Source: Chitinophagaceae bacterium (GTDB lineage Bacteria; Bacteroidota; Bacteroidia; Chitinophagales; UBA10324). From it: a DNA stretch of 64,000 bases. The translations under genes and the position numbers were made by a program. The notes under the pieces are model-generated. The model did not search any database. It was given only the letters and a program-made list of their open reading frames with translations, and had not been told where the DNA came from. This document shows positions 44,082 through 57,800 of this stretch, piece by piece; within the stretch, counting starts at the first letter, position 1; each line of letters opens with the position of its first letter. The stretch covers positions 62,001 to 126,000 of the forward strand of contig CANIPU010000005.1 of the NCBI GenBank assembly GCA_947469485.1, written 5' to 3'.

Positions 44082-45119
44082 ATGAAAAAAATACTTGCAG
44101 TTGTGATGATTTTACTTAGTAATTTGGTTGGGGCACAAGATCTTCATCTTACTCAGTTTTATATGTCGCCATTGACACTAAATCCGGCGCTCACTGGTGT
44201 ATTTAACGGAAACTATCGCTTTACCGGTAATTATAGAAATCAATGGTCTAGCGTAATTGCAAATCCGTATGAAACCGTTGCTGGGGCAATTGAGTTCTCA
44301 GGGAAATCCGGTGATTTTAACAGAATTGGTGCTGGTTTGCATATTCTTAGTGATCAGGCTGGGACTTCTCAGTTAACGACAAATATTTTTGCCGGATCCA
44401 TATCTTATAATTTCGCACTTTCAAGAAATATGGATTATTTTATAAGCACTGGATTAAATGTTGCTTATACTCAAAAAAGAATAAATCCTTTGTTTTTGAC
44501 TTTTGGAAATCAGTATGGCGACTCAGGTTATGATCCAAACAATCCTTCTGGTGAAACAATTACAACTAATGCTTATTCTTATGCTGATGCTTCGTTAGGA
44601 TTTTTGTGGTATCATATTAATGGAAAAAGAAATAATCAGTTTTTAGGAACATCTGTTTGGCATGTTAACAGGCCCAATTTAGCCTTTATCGATAATGATT
44701 TAGATAAATTATATACTAAAATTGTTGCTCATGCCGGTATGGGATTTCCTATAAGCGGGAAGGCCGATATGACACCTTATTTATTAGCAATGAAACAGGG
44801 ACCTCATACTGAATTGGAACTTGGAACATTATTTAAATTTATTTTGGAAGAAAGAAAAGGACAAATTTTAGGTGGAACAAATTTTTATATAGGCCCTTTT
44901 TATAGAATAGTTGGAAATCAGGATGTATTTGTATTTAGTGATGCTTTAATTTTAGCTACAAAACTGGATGTTGGAGGATTTACATTCGGTATGAGTTATG
45001 ACATCAATGTAAGTGGATTAGTGCCTGCAAGCGCAAGCAGAGGAGGACCAGAATTGGCTATTCAATATACTGGTGCATTTAAGCATCAGAATTCAAAAAC
45101 ATTCTGCCCAAGATTCTAA
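44082..45119 (+). CDS. PorP/SprF-family type IX secretion membrane protein
   Basis: A 345-residue outer-membrane beta-barrel from ATG 44082: signal peptide MKKILAVVMILLSNLVGA, then the family-defining QDLHLTQFYMSPLTLNPALTGVFNGNYR, and GGFTFGMSYDINVSGL near the end. In Flavobacterium johnsoniae SprF is needed to put SprB on the cell surface, and PorP is a T9SS component. A non-ATG start 33 bases upstream is possible but would precede the signal peptide. It lies 56 bases after the 897-residue gene and ends at a strong terminator, so the two form one operon. Confidence 0.9.
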   Translation: MKKILAVVMILLSNLVGAQDLHLTQFYMSPLTLNPALTGVFNGNYRFTGNYRNQWSSVIANPYETVAGAIEFSGKSGDFNRIGAGLHILSDQAGTSQLTTNIFAGSISYNFALSRNMDYFISTGLNVAYTQKRINPLFLTFGNQYGDSGYDPNNPSGETITTNAYSYADASLGFLWYHINGKRNNQFLGTSVWHVNRPNLAFIDNDLDKLYTKIVAHAGMGFPISGKADMTPYLLAMKQGPHTELELGTLFKFILEERKGQILGGTNFYIGPFYRIVGNQDVFVFSDALILATKLDVGGFTFGMSYDINVSGLVPASASRGGPELAIQYTGAFKHQNSKTFCPRF

Positions 45120-45140
45120 ATATTTTTTGGTTAAAGAGTA

Positions 45141-45170
45141 AAAAGCCTTCCAATTTGGAAGGCTTTTTTA
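45141..45170 (+). terminator. Terminator of the adhesin / SprF operon
   Basis: An 11-bp stem (AAAAGCCTTCC at 45141-45151, complement at 45157-45167) with a 5-base loop is followed by a T run. Confidence 0.9.
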
Positions 45171-45317
45171 TTTAAAGGAATAGTAAAATTGAATAGGCCA
45201 TATAATTAAGTATGATATAAGTTGAATATTAAGTAAAATTTAAAAACTAGCCATAAAGGTGTAACCTTTTTGTAGTTTAGTTTGTATAAGTGTGACAATT
45301 CACCAAAATAACACACC

Positions 45318-45536
45318 ATGTCACCACAAGAACACTTAGAATTTTTAATTTCTCATTATGAAGCAAAATTTCCGCATTTAGAGTCTCCAATGAAATGGCT
45401 CACCACAAAAACGGCGGAAGAATTAATTGATGCATTTAAGTTGGCTAAAAAACAGCCATTGACAAAGGATCACTTTATTATGGGTAAAAGAAAAATTAAA
45501 AAGCTCATGAAAATGGGCATGTTAGAAGCTGCTTAA
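45318..45536 (+). CDS. Small basic hypothetical protein (72 residues)
   Basis: A helical protein with a negatively charged start (SPQEHLEFLISHYEAKFPHLESPMKW) and a Lys-rich end (MGKRKIKKLMKMGML). It has no signal peptide. It lies between the terminator of the SprF operon and the giant adhesin gene, 15 bases before a second tiny gene. No family is recognised. Confidence 0.55.
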   Translation: MSPQEHLEFLISHYEAKFPHLESPMKWLTTKTAEELIDAFKLAKKQPLTKDHFIMGKRKIKKLMKMGMLEAA

Positions 45537-45551
45537 TCAAATTTACATTAT

Positions 45552-45722
45552 ATGCTTAATTTCAGTACTTTAGTTGCAGGAACTCATATCATTCTTAAAA
45601 TGAAAAATGAGGATGATGGCACAGATAACCCAGCAAAAACATTCGACTTTTACTTAAAAAAGAAGAATCGCCGACCAAGATCAAAATCTTTAAAAAAGTT
45701 TAAGAAATCGGCGGCAAGTTAG
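45552..45722 (+). CDS. Very basic hypothetical peptide (56 residues)
   Basis: ATG 45552 to TAG 45720-45722; an internal Met (45600) gives a 40-residue form. The C-terminal half is very Lys/Arg-rich (FYLKKKNRRPRSKSLKKFKKSAAS), like DNA- or RNA-binding tails. It follows the 72-residue gene by 15 bases and is followed by a terminator, so the two probably form one short transcript. No family is recognised, and its coding status rests on position and composition. Confidence 0.45.
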   Translation: MLNFSTLVAGTHIILKMKNEDDGTDNPAKTFDFYLKKKNRRPRSKSLKKFKKSAAS

Positions 45723-45755
45723 AAATTATTTAAAGGTAATTTCAAAATTATAAAG

Positions 45756-45787
45756 GAAGGAATCCAAATGGGTTCCTTCTTTTTTTT
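45756..45787 (+). terminator. Terminator before the giant adhesin gene
   Basis: A 10-bp stem with one G-T pair (GAAGGAATCC at 45756-45765, partner at 45770-45779) with a 4-base loop is followed by eight T. Confidence 0.85.
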
Positions 45788-45863
45788 ACCAAATAAAAAA
45801 TGTTATCAACAAAAGGTAACTATTAATAGGTAGTCTTAGTATAAAGTCCTAGAAATCTCAAAA

Positions 45864-48800
45864 ATGGGTAGCACTAATTTTTGCAGAGGATTTATCATCT
45901 TCAAATTTTTATTAATAATTTCAGTTGTTGGTCTAAAAGCCCAACCTTTTGCTGATTTTAGTTTTGTTGCCCCAACACCAAATTGTAATCCTGCTGTTTA
46001 TAGTTTTACAAATTTAAGCACCGGAATAGCTCCAATAAGTTATGAATGGAATTTTGGCGTTTATCCAGGAGTTAATTCGGTCTTTCAAAATCCGAGTACC
46101 ACTTTTTTAAATTGTGGAAATTTTAATGTTCAACTCATTGTAACTGATGGAATTGGAATTAAAGATACTGTAACTTACCCAATTGTAATATGGTGCTTGC
46201 CAACTGCAAGTTATTCTGTAGATAATTCTTCAGGTTGTTTACCTTTTTATGAAAGCTTTACCAGTACTTCAACACCTGGAAGTGGAATTTTAACTGATTT
46301 TGTATGGGACTTTGGCGATGGGTATTCCGGAACAGGAACAAATCCTTATCATACTTATCAGGATGAAGGATGTAAATTAGTGACTTTAATCGTTACAAAT
46401 TCTTTCAATTGTGTTGCCGATACAACAATTTCAGATGTATTGTGTGTTTATACACCACCTCAAGCGGGATTTATCTCGTCAGTAAGCACTTCTTGCGCTG
46501 TTCCATTTATTGTTTCTTATCAAGATACATCATTACATGGTTTAGCACCATTTAGTTATCAATGGATATTTAATGGTGGAGTTCCAGCTACTGACACAAC
46601 AGCAAATCCTGTAGTTACATATAATAGTGCTGGTAATTATTCAGCTGTTTTAATAGTGACGGACGCTAATGGATGTACGGATACAATTACAAATGATAAC
46701 TATATAGTTATTGCAAATAATACTTCCTCTTTAGATTTAAGTTCAGATCATGGTTGCCCACCATTTTCTTTAACTTTAAATGGTGTTTCATCCAGTAGTC
46801 CAATTGGATGGAATTGGAGTATATCTCCTTCAGGAATAATTTTAGATTCAACGGTTCAATCAACTTCAGTTTCTATAAGTGATACAGGTGTTTTTTCGTT
46901 ATGCTTAAACATTGATTATGGCAGTGGATGCATTGCTCAATCCTGCACAACAATAATCAGTCATCCATCTCCAGAAGCAAATTATTCGATAAATGGTTTG
47001 CTTAATACATGTCTTAGACCAAATCCGATTTCGTTTATTGATTCTTCAACAGGTTCAAATCTATCATATGCTTGGTCATTTTCAGGTGGATTTCCTTCAA
47101 GCGCAAATACATCAACACCGGATACAATAAATTATGTTGCATGTGGTACATATAGTGCAAGTTTAACAGTTACAGATGATTTCGGATGTGTCGATACATA
47201 TAGTTCAACAGATTTTTTAACCATAAACTGTCCGGCGGCAAATTTTATTGCAACTCCAAGCAGTGGTTGTATTCCTCTTTCAGTCAATTTCAATTCCACC
47301 ACAAGCACAAGTAATCCTATCCAATGGGAATGGAATTTCGGAGATCCAGCAAGTGGAATATTAAATATTGATTATTCTCAAAATCCATCTCATGTTTATA
47401 ATGTTCCTGGTTGCTACACTGTTTCTTTAATTACAACAAATGCTGAAGGATGCAAGGATACTATTATAGTTTCGAATGCGATTTGCTGCAGTACTCCTCC
47501 TACAGTTGCATTTAGTGCAACTCCTGCAGAAAACTGCGCTAATCTTCCAATATATTTTACAAATCAGGCAACCGGAATTTACAGTTATACAACTTACACT
47601 TGGGATTTTCATGGTGTTCCTGATTATAATAATGAATCAACAAACCCAAATCCAACATATATATATAACGATACAGGACTGTTTGATGTAACTCTAATAG
47701 TTTCCAATTATGGATGCAGTGACACGCTAACTATAAATGATATGGTGCATTTACTTCCTCCTGTTGCAAATATTACTTTGACAAGAAGTTGTACTTTACC
47801 TTATGTAATTACTTTAAACGGAAGTGGATCGATAGGAGCTGATACATATACATGGGTAATTCCTGGTGGTAATCCATCATTTGCTTCTACTCCAATAGTT
47901 TCTGTAACTTATACAACAACCGGAAATCACTCAGCATCTTTATTTGTAACAAATGCGAGTACAGGGTGTACGGATCAAATGAATGTTAATATTCCTGTCA
48001 GGGATATCGCGGCACACTTTACCGGAACCCCTCTGTCTGGTTGCGCCCCTTTGATTTCTTGTATGACAAATACATCTGTTGATGCTGTGAGTTATGCTTG
48101 GTTGGTTTCAAACTCTTCCGGAAGTACAGTTGCGACAAGTTCAAGTACTTCACCTTGTTTTACATTATCAATTCCTGGTATTTATAATGTAAGGTTAATA
48201 GCAACTGATCAATTTGGCTGCAAGGATACTTTATATCATCCAAGCTATATCACTGTATGGGGACCAATAGTAGACTTCTTAGGAACTCCATTAATTGGAT
48301 GCGCTCCATTGGTTGTAGATTTTGCTGATTTATCTTCTGCTCCCACATCTTCAATTGTTTCTTGGAGTTGGAGCTTTGGTGATACTGCCAGCGGAATAAA
48401 CAATTCTTCAAATCTTCAAAACCCGGTTCATACATTTATAAATCCCGGATTTTATACCATTGGTTTAACAATAACAGATAATAATGGTTGTACGAAAACA
48501 AATATTAAAACAAATTATATTCAGGTAATTCAACCAATTGCATCCTTCCTATTAACAGATACAACTATTTGCCTGGGGAATTCAGCATGTTTTATCAATA
48601 CTTCAACCGGAACTGGTTTGACTTATGAATGGGGTTTTGGAAATGGCACTACTTCAACAACTTCAAACCCTTGTTTTTTATATAACAATAATGGAAATTA
48701 TACAATTACATTAATTGTAACTGATGCAACTGGATGTACAGATACTGCTGAAAAGAATAGTTATGTAAATGTTACTCATCCGGTAGCTAATTTAATAGCT

Positions 48801-51800
48801 GATACAACTAATTCTTCTTGTCCTCCATTGACAGTGCACTTTATAAATCTTGCAACTGATATTGATGCAAATTCAACCTACTATTGGAAATTCGGAGACG
48901 GACAAGTTTCATCAGCACCTAATCCTTCTCATATTTATAATATGGCAGGAACATTTGATGTTACTCTGATTGTAACTAATCAAAATGGATGTAAGGACAC
49001 GATTGTTTTTGACGATTATATAAATATAGGTGGACCTGAAGGTCATATTTCTCAATTACCGACAAGCGGATGTGTACCTCACTTTACATGTTTTGAAGCT
49101 GAATCTGCCTCAACCATTTCGTTTACATGGAACTTTGGTGATGGAACTGTGATTGTAAATGGCGATTCTATTTGTCACACTTATGTTACCACTGGAACTT
49201 TTTATTCTGAATTGATTCTTAATGACGGAATAGGGTGTGTTTATGCTTTGCCAATTGGTATTGTAGAAGTAAATGGTGCTAATTGTGTTTTTAATTTGGA
49301 CAACCCTGTTTTATGCGAAAATGGCAATGTGCAGTTTTCTGATGCGAGTTATGGAACTTCTCCAATTACTCAATGGAATTGGAATTTTGGTGACTTAGCC
49401 AGCGGAGCTCAAAACTCATCCTCTCTGCAAAATCCTTCTCATTTTTTTGCTTCTCCAGGTGTATATCCGATTTCTTTAAGCATAGTTACAATTGATGGTT
49501 GTACGAATTCATATTTTGATACAGTGCTGGTACAATCTGCACCTATAGCTGATTTTGCAAGAGGTGACTCATCAATTTGTGCTCCTGATTCAGTTCACTT
49601 TTTTGACCTAACAATTTCAACCAGCCCAACTATTAGTTGGTCATGGAATTTCGGTGATGCTGCAAGTGGTATTAATAATACAGATACACTGCAGAATTCA
49701 GTTCATTTTTATCAATTCCCAGGAACATATTCAGTAACTCTCACAACACTTGCTGCAAATGGCTGTAGTGATAGTTATACTATTCCTGTTTATGTTCATG
49801 ATACAGTAATTGCAAATGCCGGAGCCGATAAAATAATTTGTTATGGTCAGGGTGCAGTTTTAAATGCTACAGGTGGGGCTTTATATACATGGATACCTTC
49901 AATTGGTTTAAGCGATGCAAATATTTCTTCACCAGTTGCAACGCCGATAATCACAACTTCTTATACAGTTATTGTAAGTAATATTTGGGGTTGCAGCGAT
50001 ATTGACTCAGTTAATGTAATAGTAAATCCTGTTCCTGTTATTAGTTCATTAACAGCCAATGATGATACTTGCTCAAGTGGAAATGCCGTAGCGATTGTTA
50101 ATGCCATGGGAGGTACTTCACCTTTTACTTATTTTTGGAATTCGATACCATCACAAAATGATTCTGTTGCATATTCTCTATCAGGTGGAAATACTTATAG
50201 TGTAATTGTGACTGATGCAAACGGATGTACAGTTTTGCAGCCAATTACTATTGCAGATCTTCCTGGCCCTGTTATTAATGCTGTAGGTATTTCATCAACT
50301 TGTGGAATTTCAAATGGAACAGTAAATGTGGTTGCTTCAGGGGGCAACGGTTCATTGATTTATGTATGGAATACAACTGATATAACACAATCAATTAACA
50401 ATCTGCTAGCAGGAAATTATGAAGTAACAGTTTCAGATGATTTTAATTGTGAAGCAATTGATAATGTTTTAGTATCAGATTTAGCCGGACCAACAGCTTC
50501 TATTGCTCATATTAATCCAACTTGTGAATTAAACAATGGAACTATTAATTTGATAATTTATGGTGGTAACGCTCCTTTTTATTATTTGTGGAGCAACGGA
50601 GCATCAACACAAGATTTGTCTAGTCTTAATCCCGGAATTTACTCAGTTACAGTCACTGATCAATTTGGATGTGTTTATTCACTTACTGACTCTATTCAAA
50701 ATCAACCTAGCCCATTGATAAGTGCTACTGTTGTAAATGCAACCTGTCATATTAATAATGGAAGTATTGATTTGAATATTATGGGAGGTACCGCACCTTT
50801 TTTAATTAACTGGAATAACGGAGCTTATTCAACTGAAGATTTAAATTCCGTTTTATCTGGTGCTTATACAGTTTTAGTTACTGATCAGAATGGTTGCACG
50901 GCAACTGCAACTTTTGTTATTAGTGATACCCCAATTCCGGTTTTAACTTATACTACAATAGCTTCAACATGCGGAAGCAGTAATGGCAGTATTGATTTAA
51001 CTGTAACCGGAGGTGTTGCACCGTACACTTATTTGTGGTGGAATGGAGAAACAACAGAAGATCTTTCCGGTTTCCCGGCTGGAGCATATGGAATTACTGT
51101 AATTGGTGCGAACGGATGTCTTTCTAATACTATAATAACACTAAATGACTTAACAGCACCAACATTAACATTATCTCAAAGTAATAATACTTGCGGAAAT
51201 AATAATGGAAGCATTGATTTAACAATATCAGGAGGTGCGTTTCCTTTTGCTTACCAGTGGAGTGGGGGTGAAACTACTCAGGATATTTTGAACCTGGCGA
51301 TCGGAACTTATACAGTTACAGTGATTGATGGAAATGGTTGTTTGGCTTTTAGTAATACAACATTAATAAATATCCAAGGGCCATCGCTTTCTACATTTTC
51401 AGCGAATTCTTCTTGTGGTTATACAAATGGTTCAATTAACCTTGTTGTTACAAACGGAACAGCGCCTTATACATATACATGGAGCAGCGGTCAATCTACA
51501 CAGGATTTATCCAATGTAATTTCAGGTATTTATTCAGTTGCGGTTTCAGATTCAAATAATTGCATAGCAACTACCTCTGATTCTTTAAATAATATTGCCG
51601 GACCTTCTTTAAGTCATTTGACCCAAAATTCCACTTGCTTAAATAGTAATGGTTCTGTTGATGTTAGTATTATTGGAGGAACTGCTCCTTATACATATGA
51701 TTGGAATTCCGGTGCTTATTCAAGCGAAGATTTAATAAATGTTCCTTCAGGAGTTTATAATGTAATTGTAAGTGATCAAAATGGATGTACGGTTTCTGAT

Positions 51801-54800
51801 TTTATAACTTTGAACAATACAGCCGGACCAACTCTTTCTGTTAGTTCAATAAATTCAACTTGTGCAAATTCTAATGGCAGTATTGATTTATCTATTTCAG
51901 GTGGAACTGCACCATTTTTTGTTAACTGGAATTCAGGTCAGTTTTTTACTGAGGATATTAATAATCTGTCACCAAATTCATATACTGTAGTTGTCATTGA
52001 TTCAAATAATTGTGAGAGTACATTTACTCAGGTTATAAATAATAATTCAGGCCCTATCGCAAATTCATCTGTAACTAATGCAACATGTGCTTCAGGTAAT
52101 GGTGAAGTTTTATTGACAATAACCGGAGGAACAATGCCATTTTCTTATTTGTGGTCAAATGGTTCAACCATTCAGGATATTCAAAATCTTGCTGCAGGAA
52201 ATTATGAAGTTACAATTACAGATTCAAATTATTGTGTTACTGTTTTGTCTGCAATTATTAGTGATGTTTCAGTTCCAATCTCTGTTTGCACTGCAAATAA
52301 TTCAATATGCGGAAGTAATAACGGAAGTGTTGATTTAACAGTGGTTTCTGGGGTATCCCCTTATAACTATTCTTGGAGCAATGGAAATACAACCCAGAAT
52401 TTAAGCGGATTAGCACCTGGTTTGTATTATGTTACTATTTTAGATCAGAACAATTGTGTTTTAATTGATACTGCCGAAGTATTAAATAGTAACAGTCCTT
52501 CATTATCTGCCTCACATATTAATTCAAACTGCGGCAATTCAAATGGTCACATTTATCTTTCAATTAACAATGGAGCGACTCCATATTCGTTTCAATGGAG
52601 TAATGGAGCATTATCTCAAAATATAAACTATATTTCTGCTGGGAGTTACACTGTGACAGTAACTGATGGAAATGGATGTACAGTCGAAACAACAGAGAGT
52701 TTAATAAATATCACCGGACCATCCTCCTTGAGTTTTGGTAGTCAAAGTTCAATTTGCGGAAATTCAAACGGAATGGTTTGGGTTAACGCTTCTGGAGGAA
52801 CTGCACCATATTCCTATAATTGGAATACGGTGCCGTTACAAACAAATGATACCGCATTTAATTTAGCAGGAGGGACTTCTTATTCAGTGACTGTTACAGA
52901 TGCAAACCTCTGCACAATTAGCGGATCTGTATTAAATGCAATTATAGCTGGACCGACTAGTTCAATTTCTAAAACAAATTGCACATGTAATGAAATCAAT
53001 GGAGGAATAGATCTTACAGTATCTGCAGGAACCGCACCTTTTTTATATAGTTGGAATAATGGTGAGTCAACTTCTGATTTGGATTCTTTGCAAGCAGGAC
53101 TTTACACTGTTACAATTTCAGATGGAAATGGATGTTTAACTACTATTAGTACTACAATCACAAATGTTCCAAGCCCTTCTGTTAATTACAATTTCAATAA
53201 TACTACTTGTGGAAATAATAATGGTTCAATTGACCTAATAATAATCGGAGGAACTGCTCCATTTTTTTATGACTGGAACTCCGGACAATTTGCTACCCAA
53301 GACCTGTTAAACCTTGCTGCAGGCAATTATTTAATTCATTTAGTTGATGCAGCAGGTTGCCAGGTTGATTCAGTTATTACCTTACTTGATCATTCGGGGC
53401 CAACTGTTTCTTTAATAACACAAAATGCAACATGCAATTATAACAATGGATTTGCATCAGCAGTTATCAATGGTGGTACTGCACCATTTGAATATTTATG
53501 GAGTAACGGCGTAGTTGATTCTTTTAATACAAGTTTATTACCTGGTTCTTATACATTTCAGGTAACTGATTCGAATGGATGCGTTTCTATTGATACTGTT
53601 GTAATATCCAATACTTCCGGCCCTAGCTTAACCGCAACTCATATAGATGAAACTTGCGGAAGCAACAATGGAAGCATTAATATCAATTTAGCAAACGGAA
53701 CAGCTCCTTTTATTTATGATTGGAATTCTGGTTTATATAATACTCAGAACCTATCTAATCTTTCTGCAGGAACTTATTTTATCGTGGTTGTTGATGCTAA
53801 TTCTTGTCAAGCAATTTCATTACAAACAATTGATAGTTTACCTGCACCTGTTTTGGTTTCAATAATTACAAATTCGCTTTGTTCAACAAATAATGGTTCA
53901 ATTGATATTACCATTACAGGAGGAGCAACCCCATATAATTATAACTGGAGTAATGGAGCTACTACTGAAGATTTAAATTCATTGGTACCAGGAATTTATA
54001 TTTTAGCATTTACAGATGGTAGCGGATGTTCAATTATAGATTCGTTTTTGGTAAGTGGTTCTTCTATAATAAACACTTCAATTTTAGCAACAAATGCAAA
54101 TTGTGGAATTAGCAATGGTTCGATTGATTTGACTGTTACAGGAGGAACAATGCCTTATGCTTTTAATTGGTCTAATAGTGAAACAAATGAAGATATTGAT
54201 AGCTTGTCAGATGGATTATATGTTGTAAATATATTTGATTCTTTAGGTTGTGCTGTGTCTGATTCAGTTGTTTTGGTTCAGAATAATAGCCCGGAATTAT
54301 CAATATACTCAACAAACGAAACTTGTACCGGATATGATGGAGCAGTTGATATTGATATTTCAGGTGGTACATTACCTTTTGTTTTTAATTGGAGTAATGG
54401 AGCCAGTACTGAAGACATTTCCGGATTAAGTGCCGGAAGCTATTCTGTAACAGTAACCGATGTTAATGGGTGTTCAGTTGTTTCAACTGCTGATGTGTTA
54501 GCATCAACTGAAGCTGTAATTACATATACTTTAACTGATGCGAATTGCAGTACTAATACAGGGGCAATTGATGTATCAATATTTGGGGGTAGTTATCCTT
54601 TGACATTTTTATGGAGCAATGGTGCAACCACGGAGGATATAAATTCATTATACGCAGGTAGCTACTCTATGACTGTTACAGATTTTAATGGATGTAATTC
54701 ATATTTAACAATAGCTGTTCAATCAGCCGTAACCTGTTCGATACAATTAACCCCTTCGCCTTCAAATTGTAACCTTGCTGACGGAAGTATTGATTTGACT

Positions 54801-57800
54801 GTTGTTGGAACACCGGCATTTTCTTATATATGGAGCAACAACGATACCACTGAAGATATTGTAAATTTATTGGCAGGATATTATAGCGTAACAGTAACAG
54901 ATGCAAACGGATGTTTTGTTGTGGATTCTGCATTTGTTAGTTATTCATCCGGACCAATTGCTTTTGGAAGTGTAACTCAACCTACCTGCTCTGTTTCAAC
55001 AGGAGCAATTGATTTATCTGTCTTAGGAGGCACATTACCTTATTCTTATTTGTGGAGTAATTCTGCTACTACAGAGGATTTATTATTGTTGACCGGAGGT
55101 AATTATTCAGTTACTGTAATTGATGCAATAGGTTGCCAGACTTTTGGAAATTTCTCTGTAATTGATATAACCCCAATTAATTTAAGTGTAACTAATGTAG
55201 CACCAATGTGTCAGGGAAGTTCAGTTGTTATTTCAGCCTCTGGAGCTGTGTCATATTCCTGGTCGCCAACTATTGGATTGTCAACTTCAACAGGAAGTAA
55301 TGTATTGGCTACTCCGGTGGTTAGTACTACATATACCATTACAGGTTTCGATTCAGTTGGTTGTTTTGATACTGTCTCTGTTGCTGTTATTATCAGTCCC
55401 CTTTCAACAATTTCTTCAACAACCTCATCAAACCTGATTTGTTTTGGAGATTCAGCTTTAATAGTTGTTACAGGTGGTTCTTCTCTCATTTGGTCTCCGG
55501 TTTCGAGTCTTAGTTTTATTTCAATGCATAGTGCGTATGCTACCCCAACTTCATTAACAACTTATACTATTACAGAATCAAATGCCTTGGGCTGTACATC
55601 TTCAACCAGTGTTGTCATAAATGTAATGCCTCAATATACCATTTCAGTTTCTTCATCAGATACGGATTTGTGTTCAGGAGAAAGCACTACTTTAATTGCC
55701 AGCGGAGCTTTATCATATTCATGGTTTCCTTCAACCGGATTAAATACAACAACAGGTGCTAATGTAATTGCATCACCTTCGCAAACAACTACCTATTTTG
55801 TTACAGGAACTAATGCTAGCGGATGTAATGTTACTGATTCAATAGTTGTAATTGTTCATCCTCCGGTTGTAGTTGATGTTAGCCCTTTTAACCCATCAAT
55901 ATGTCTTGGCTCATCTATTAATCTAACCGCAACAGGAGCAGTCTATTATATATGGACACCATCATCAGGATTAAATAATGTTCTTAGTTCATCTGTTATC
56001 GCTACTCCAACTTCAACTACCACCTATACAGTAACCGGAACTGATAGCTTTGGTTGTATTGGTTATAATGCAGTTGTTGTATCAATAGGAACTTCATTTG
56101 CTCTATATCTTAATGACAATGCTCCTTCAATATGCTTAGGAATAGCTGATACAATAAATGTTAGTGGTGCATTTAATGCGACCTATAGCTGGTCACCTTC
56201 TGTAAATTATCTAGATGCTACTGGTGCAAATGTTACCGTCAATCCGAATGCCAGCACGATTTATACAGTAATTGCGACTGATGCCAACGGTTGCACAGGG
56301 TCTACTACAGCAAATGTAACTGTAAATAATCCACCAGTAATAGCATCCACAAATGCACAAGCTTGTTTAGGAACTTCAGCTTCCCTAACTGTTAGCGGTG
56401 CTGCAAATTATTTTTGGTTTCCATCAACTGGAATAAGCAATTCAACTGGAAATTCACAAATTGCATCGCCTGACTCAACAACAATCTATACAATTATTGG
56501 TGTTGATTTAAACGGCTGCGCAGATACTTCTTATTCAACTTTTACAATTAATCCTTTACCGGTTTTATCAGCAGTTCCTTCTGCGACTTCAATTTGTAAT
56601 GGAAGTTCAGCAACTATAGTTGCCTCAGGGGCCAATGTTTATCAATGGGCTCCTTCAATCGGATTAAGTGCAAGTACAGGTGCAAGTGTTGTTGCACAGC
56701 CCTTGGTGAGCACAACATATACATTGTTTGGAACCAACCCTGCAGGATGTACTAATTCTGTAACAGCTGTTGTTAATGTCGGGGCCCCAGTTACAATCAT
56801 TAATACCCCTATTTACCCTTCAATTTGCCTGGGAGATAGTTTAATAATTACTCTTAGTGGAGCTTCCTCTTATCAATGGTCTCCAAGTACCGGGTTGAGT
56901 TCTTCAATAGGAATTACAGTTGTCGCCACTCCGGTAGTTTCAACAAACTATTTAGTTGTTGGAACAGATGTTAACGGTTGTACCGGTTTTACAACTATTG
57001 ATATAACTGTAAATCCTAATATAGTAATGACGGGTTCCTCAGAGTCAGTGTGTATCGGACAAAGTGCAACTTTAAATTCTAGCGGGGCATATTTTTATGT
57101 CTGGAATCCTGATGTAACATTAAACAGCTATTATGATTCTACAGTAATCGCTACACCTGTTACTAATACAACATATACACTTACCGGCATGAATATGTAT
57201 GGATGTACCGATACAGCTTTATATTCTGTAACTGTAAATCCTTTACCAAATGTTTCAATTGATGGTTTGGTTCCGTTTTATTGTTCAAATTCTCTGATTG
57301 ATACTTTAACAATGAATCCGACTGGGGGCATTCTGTTTGGTTCGGGAGTTTTTGGGAATACTTTTAATCCTTCATTAGCGGGTATAGGCGGACCATTTTT
57401 TGTAACATATTCATATACCGATTCTTTCGGCTGTTCAAGTTATGATAATGATACAACTTTTGTTGGTGGAAATGCTTTAATTGTTGCCGCTACAAACAAT
57501 ACAACTATTTGTAATGGATCGTCTACCATCTTATCAGTTTCCGGAGGGCTTAACTACAATTGGTCACCCTCAATAGGATTAAGTAGTTTAACAGGAGATA
57601 CAGTAGTAGCTAATCCTAGTGTTACTACTACATATTTTGTGAGTGGAGTTAATGCTGATGGTTGTTCAGGAACAGATTCAGTAACTGTTTTTGTAACTTC
57701 GCCAAATCAAATTTCAATTATCGTTGCAAGCGATTCAATATGTGCCGGAACATCCACTACTATTTCATTAGCAGGATCATTGAACTATAGCTGGCAACCA

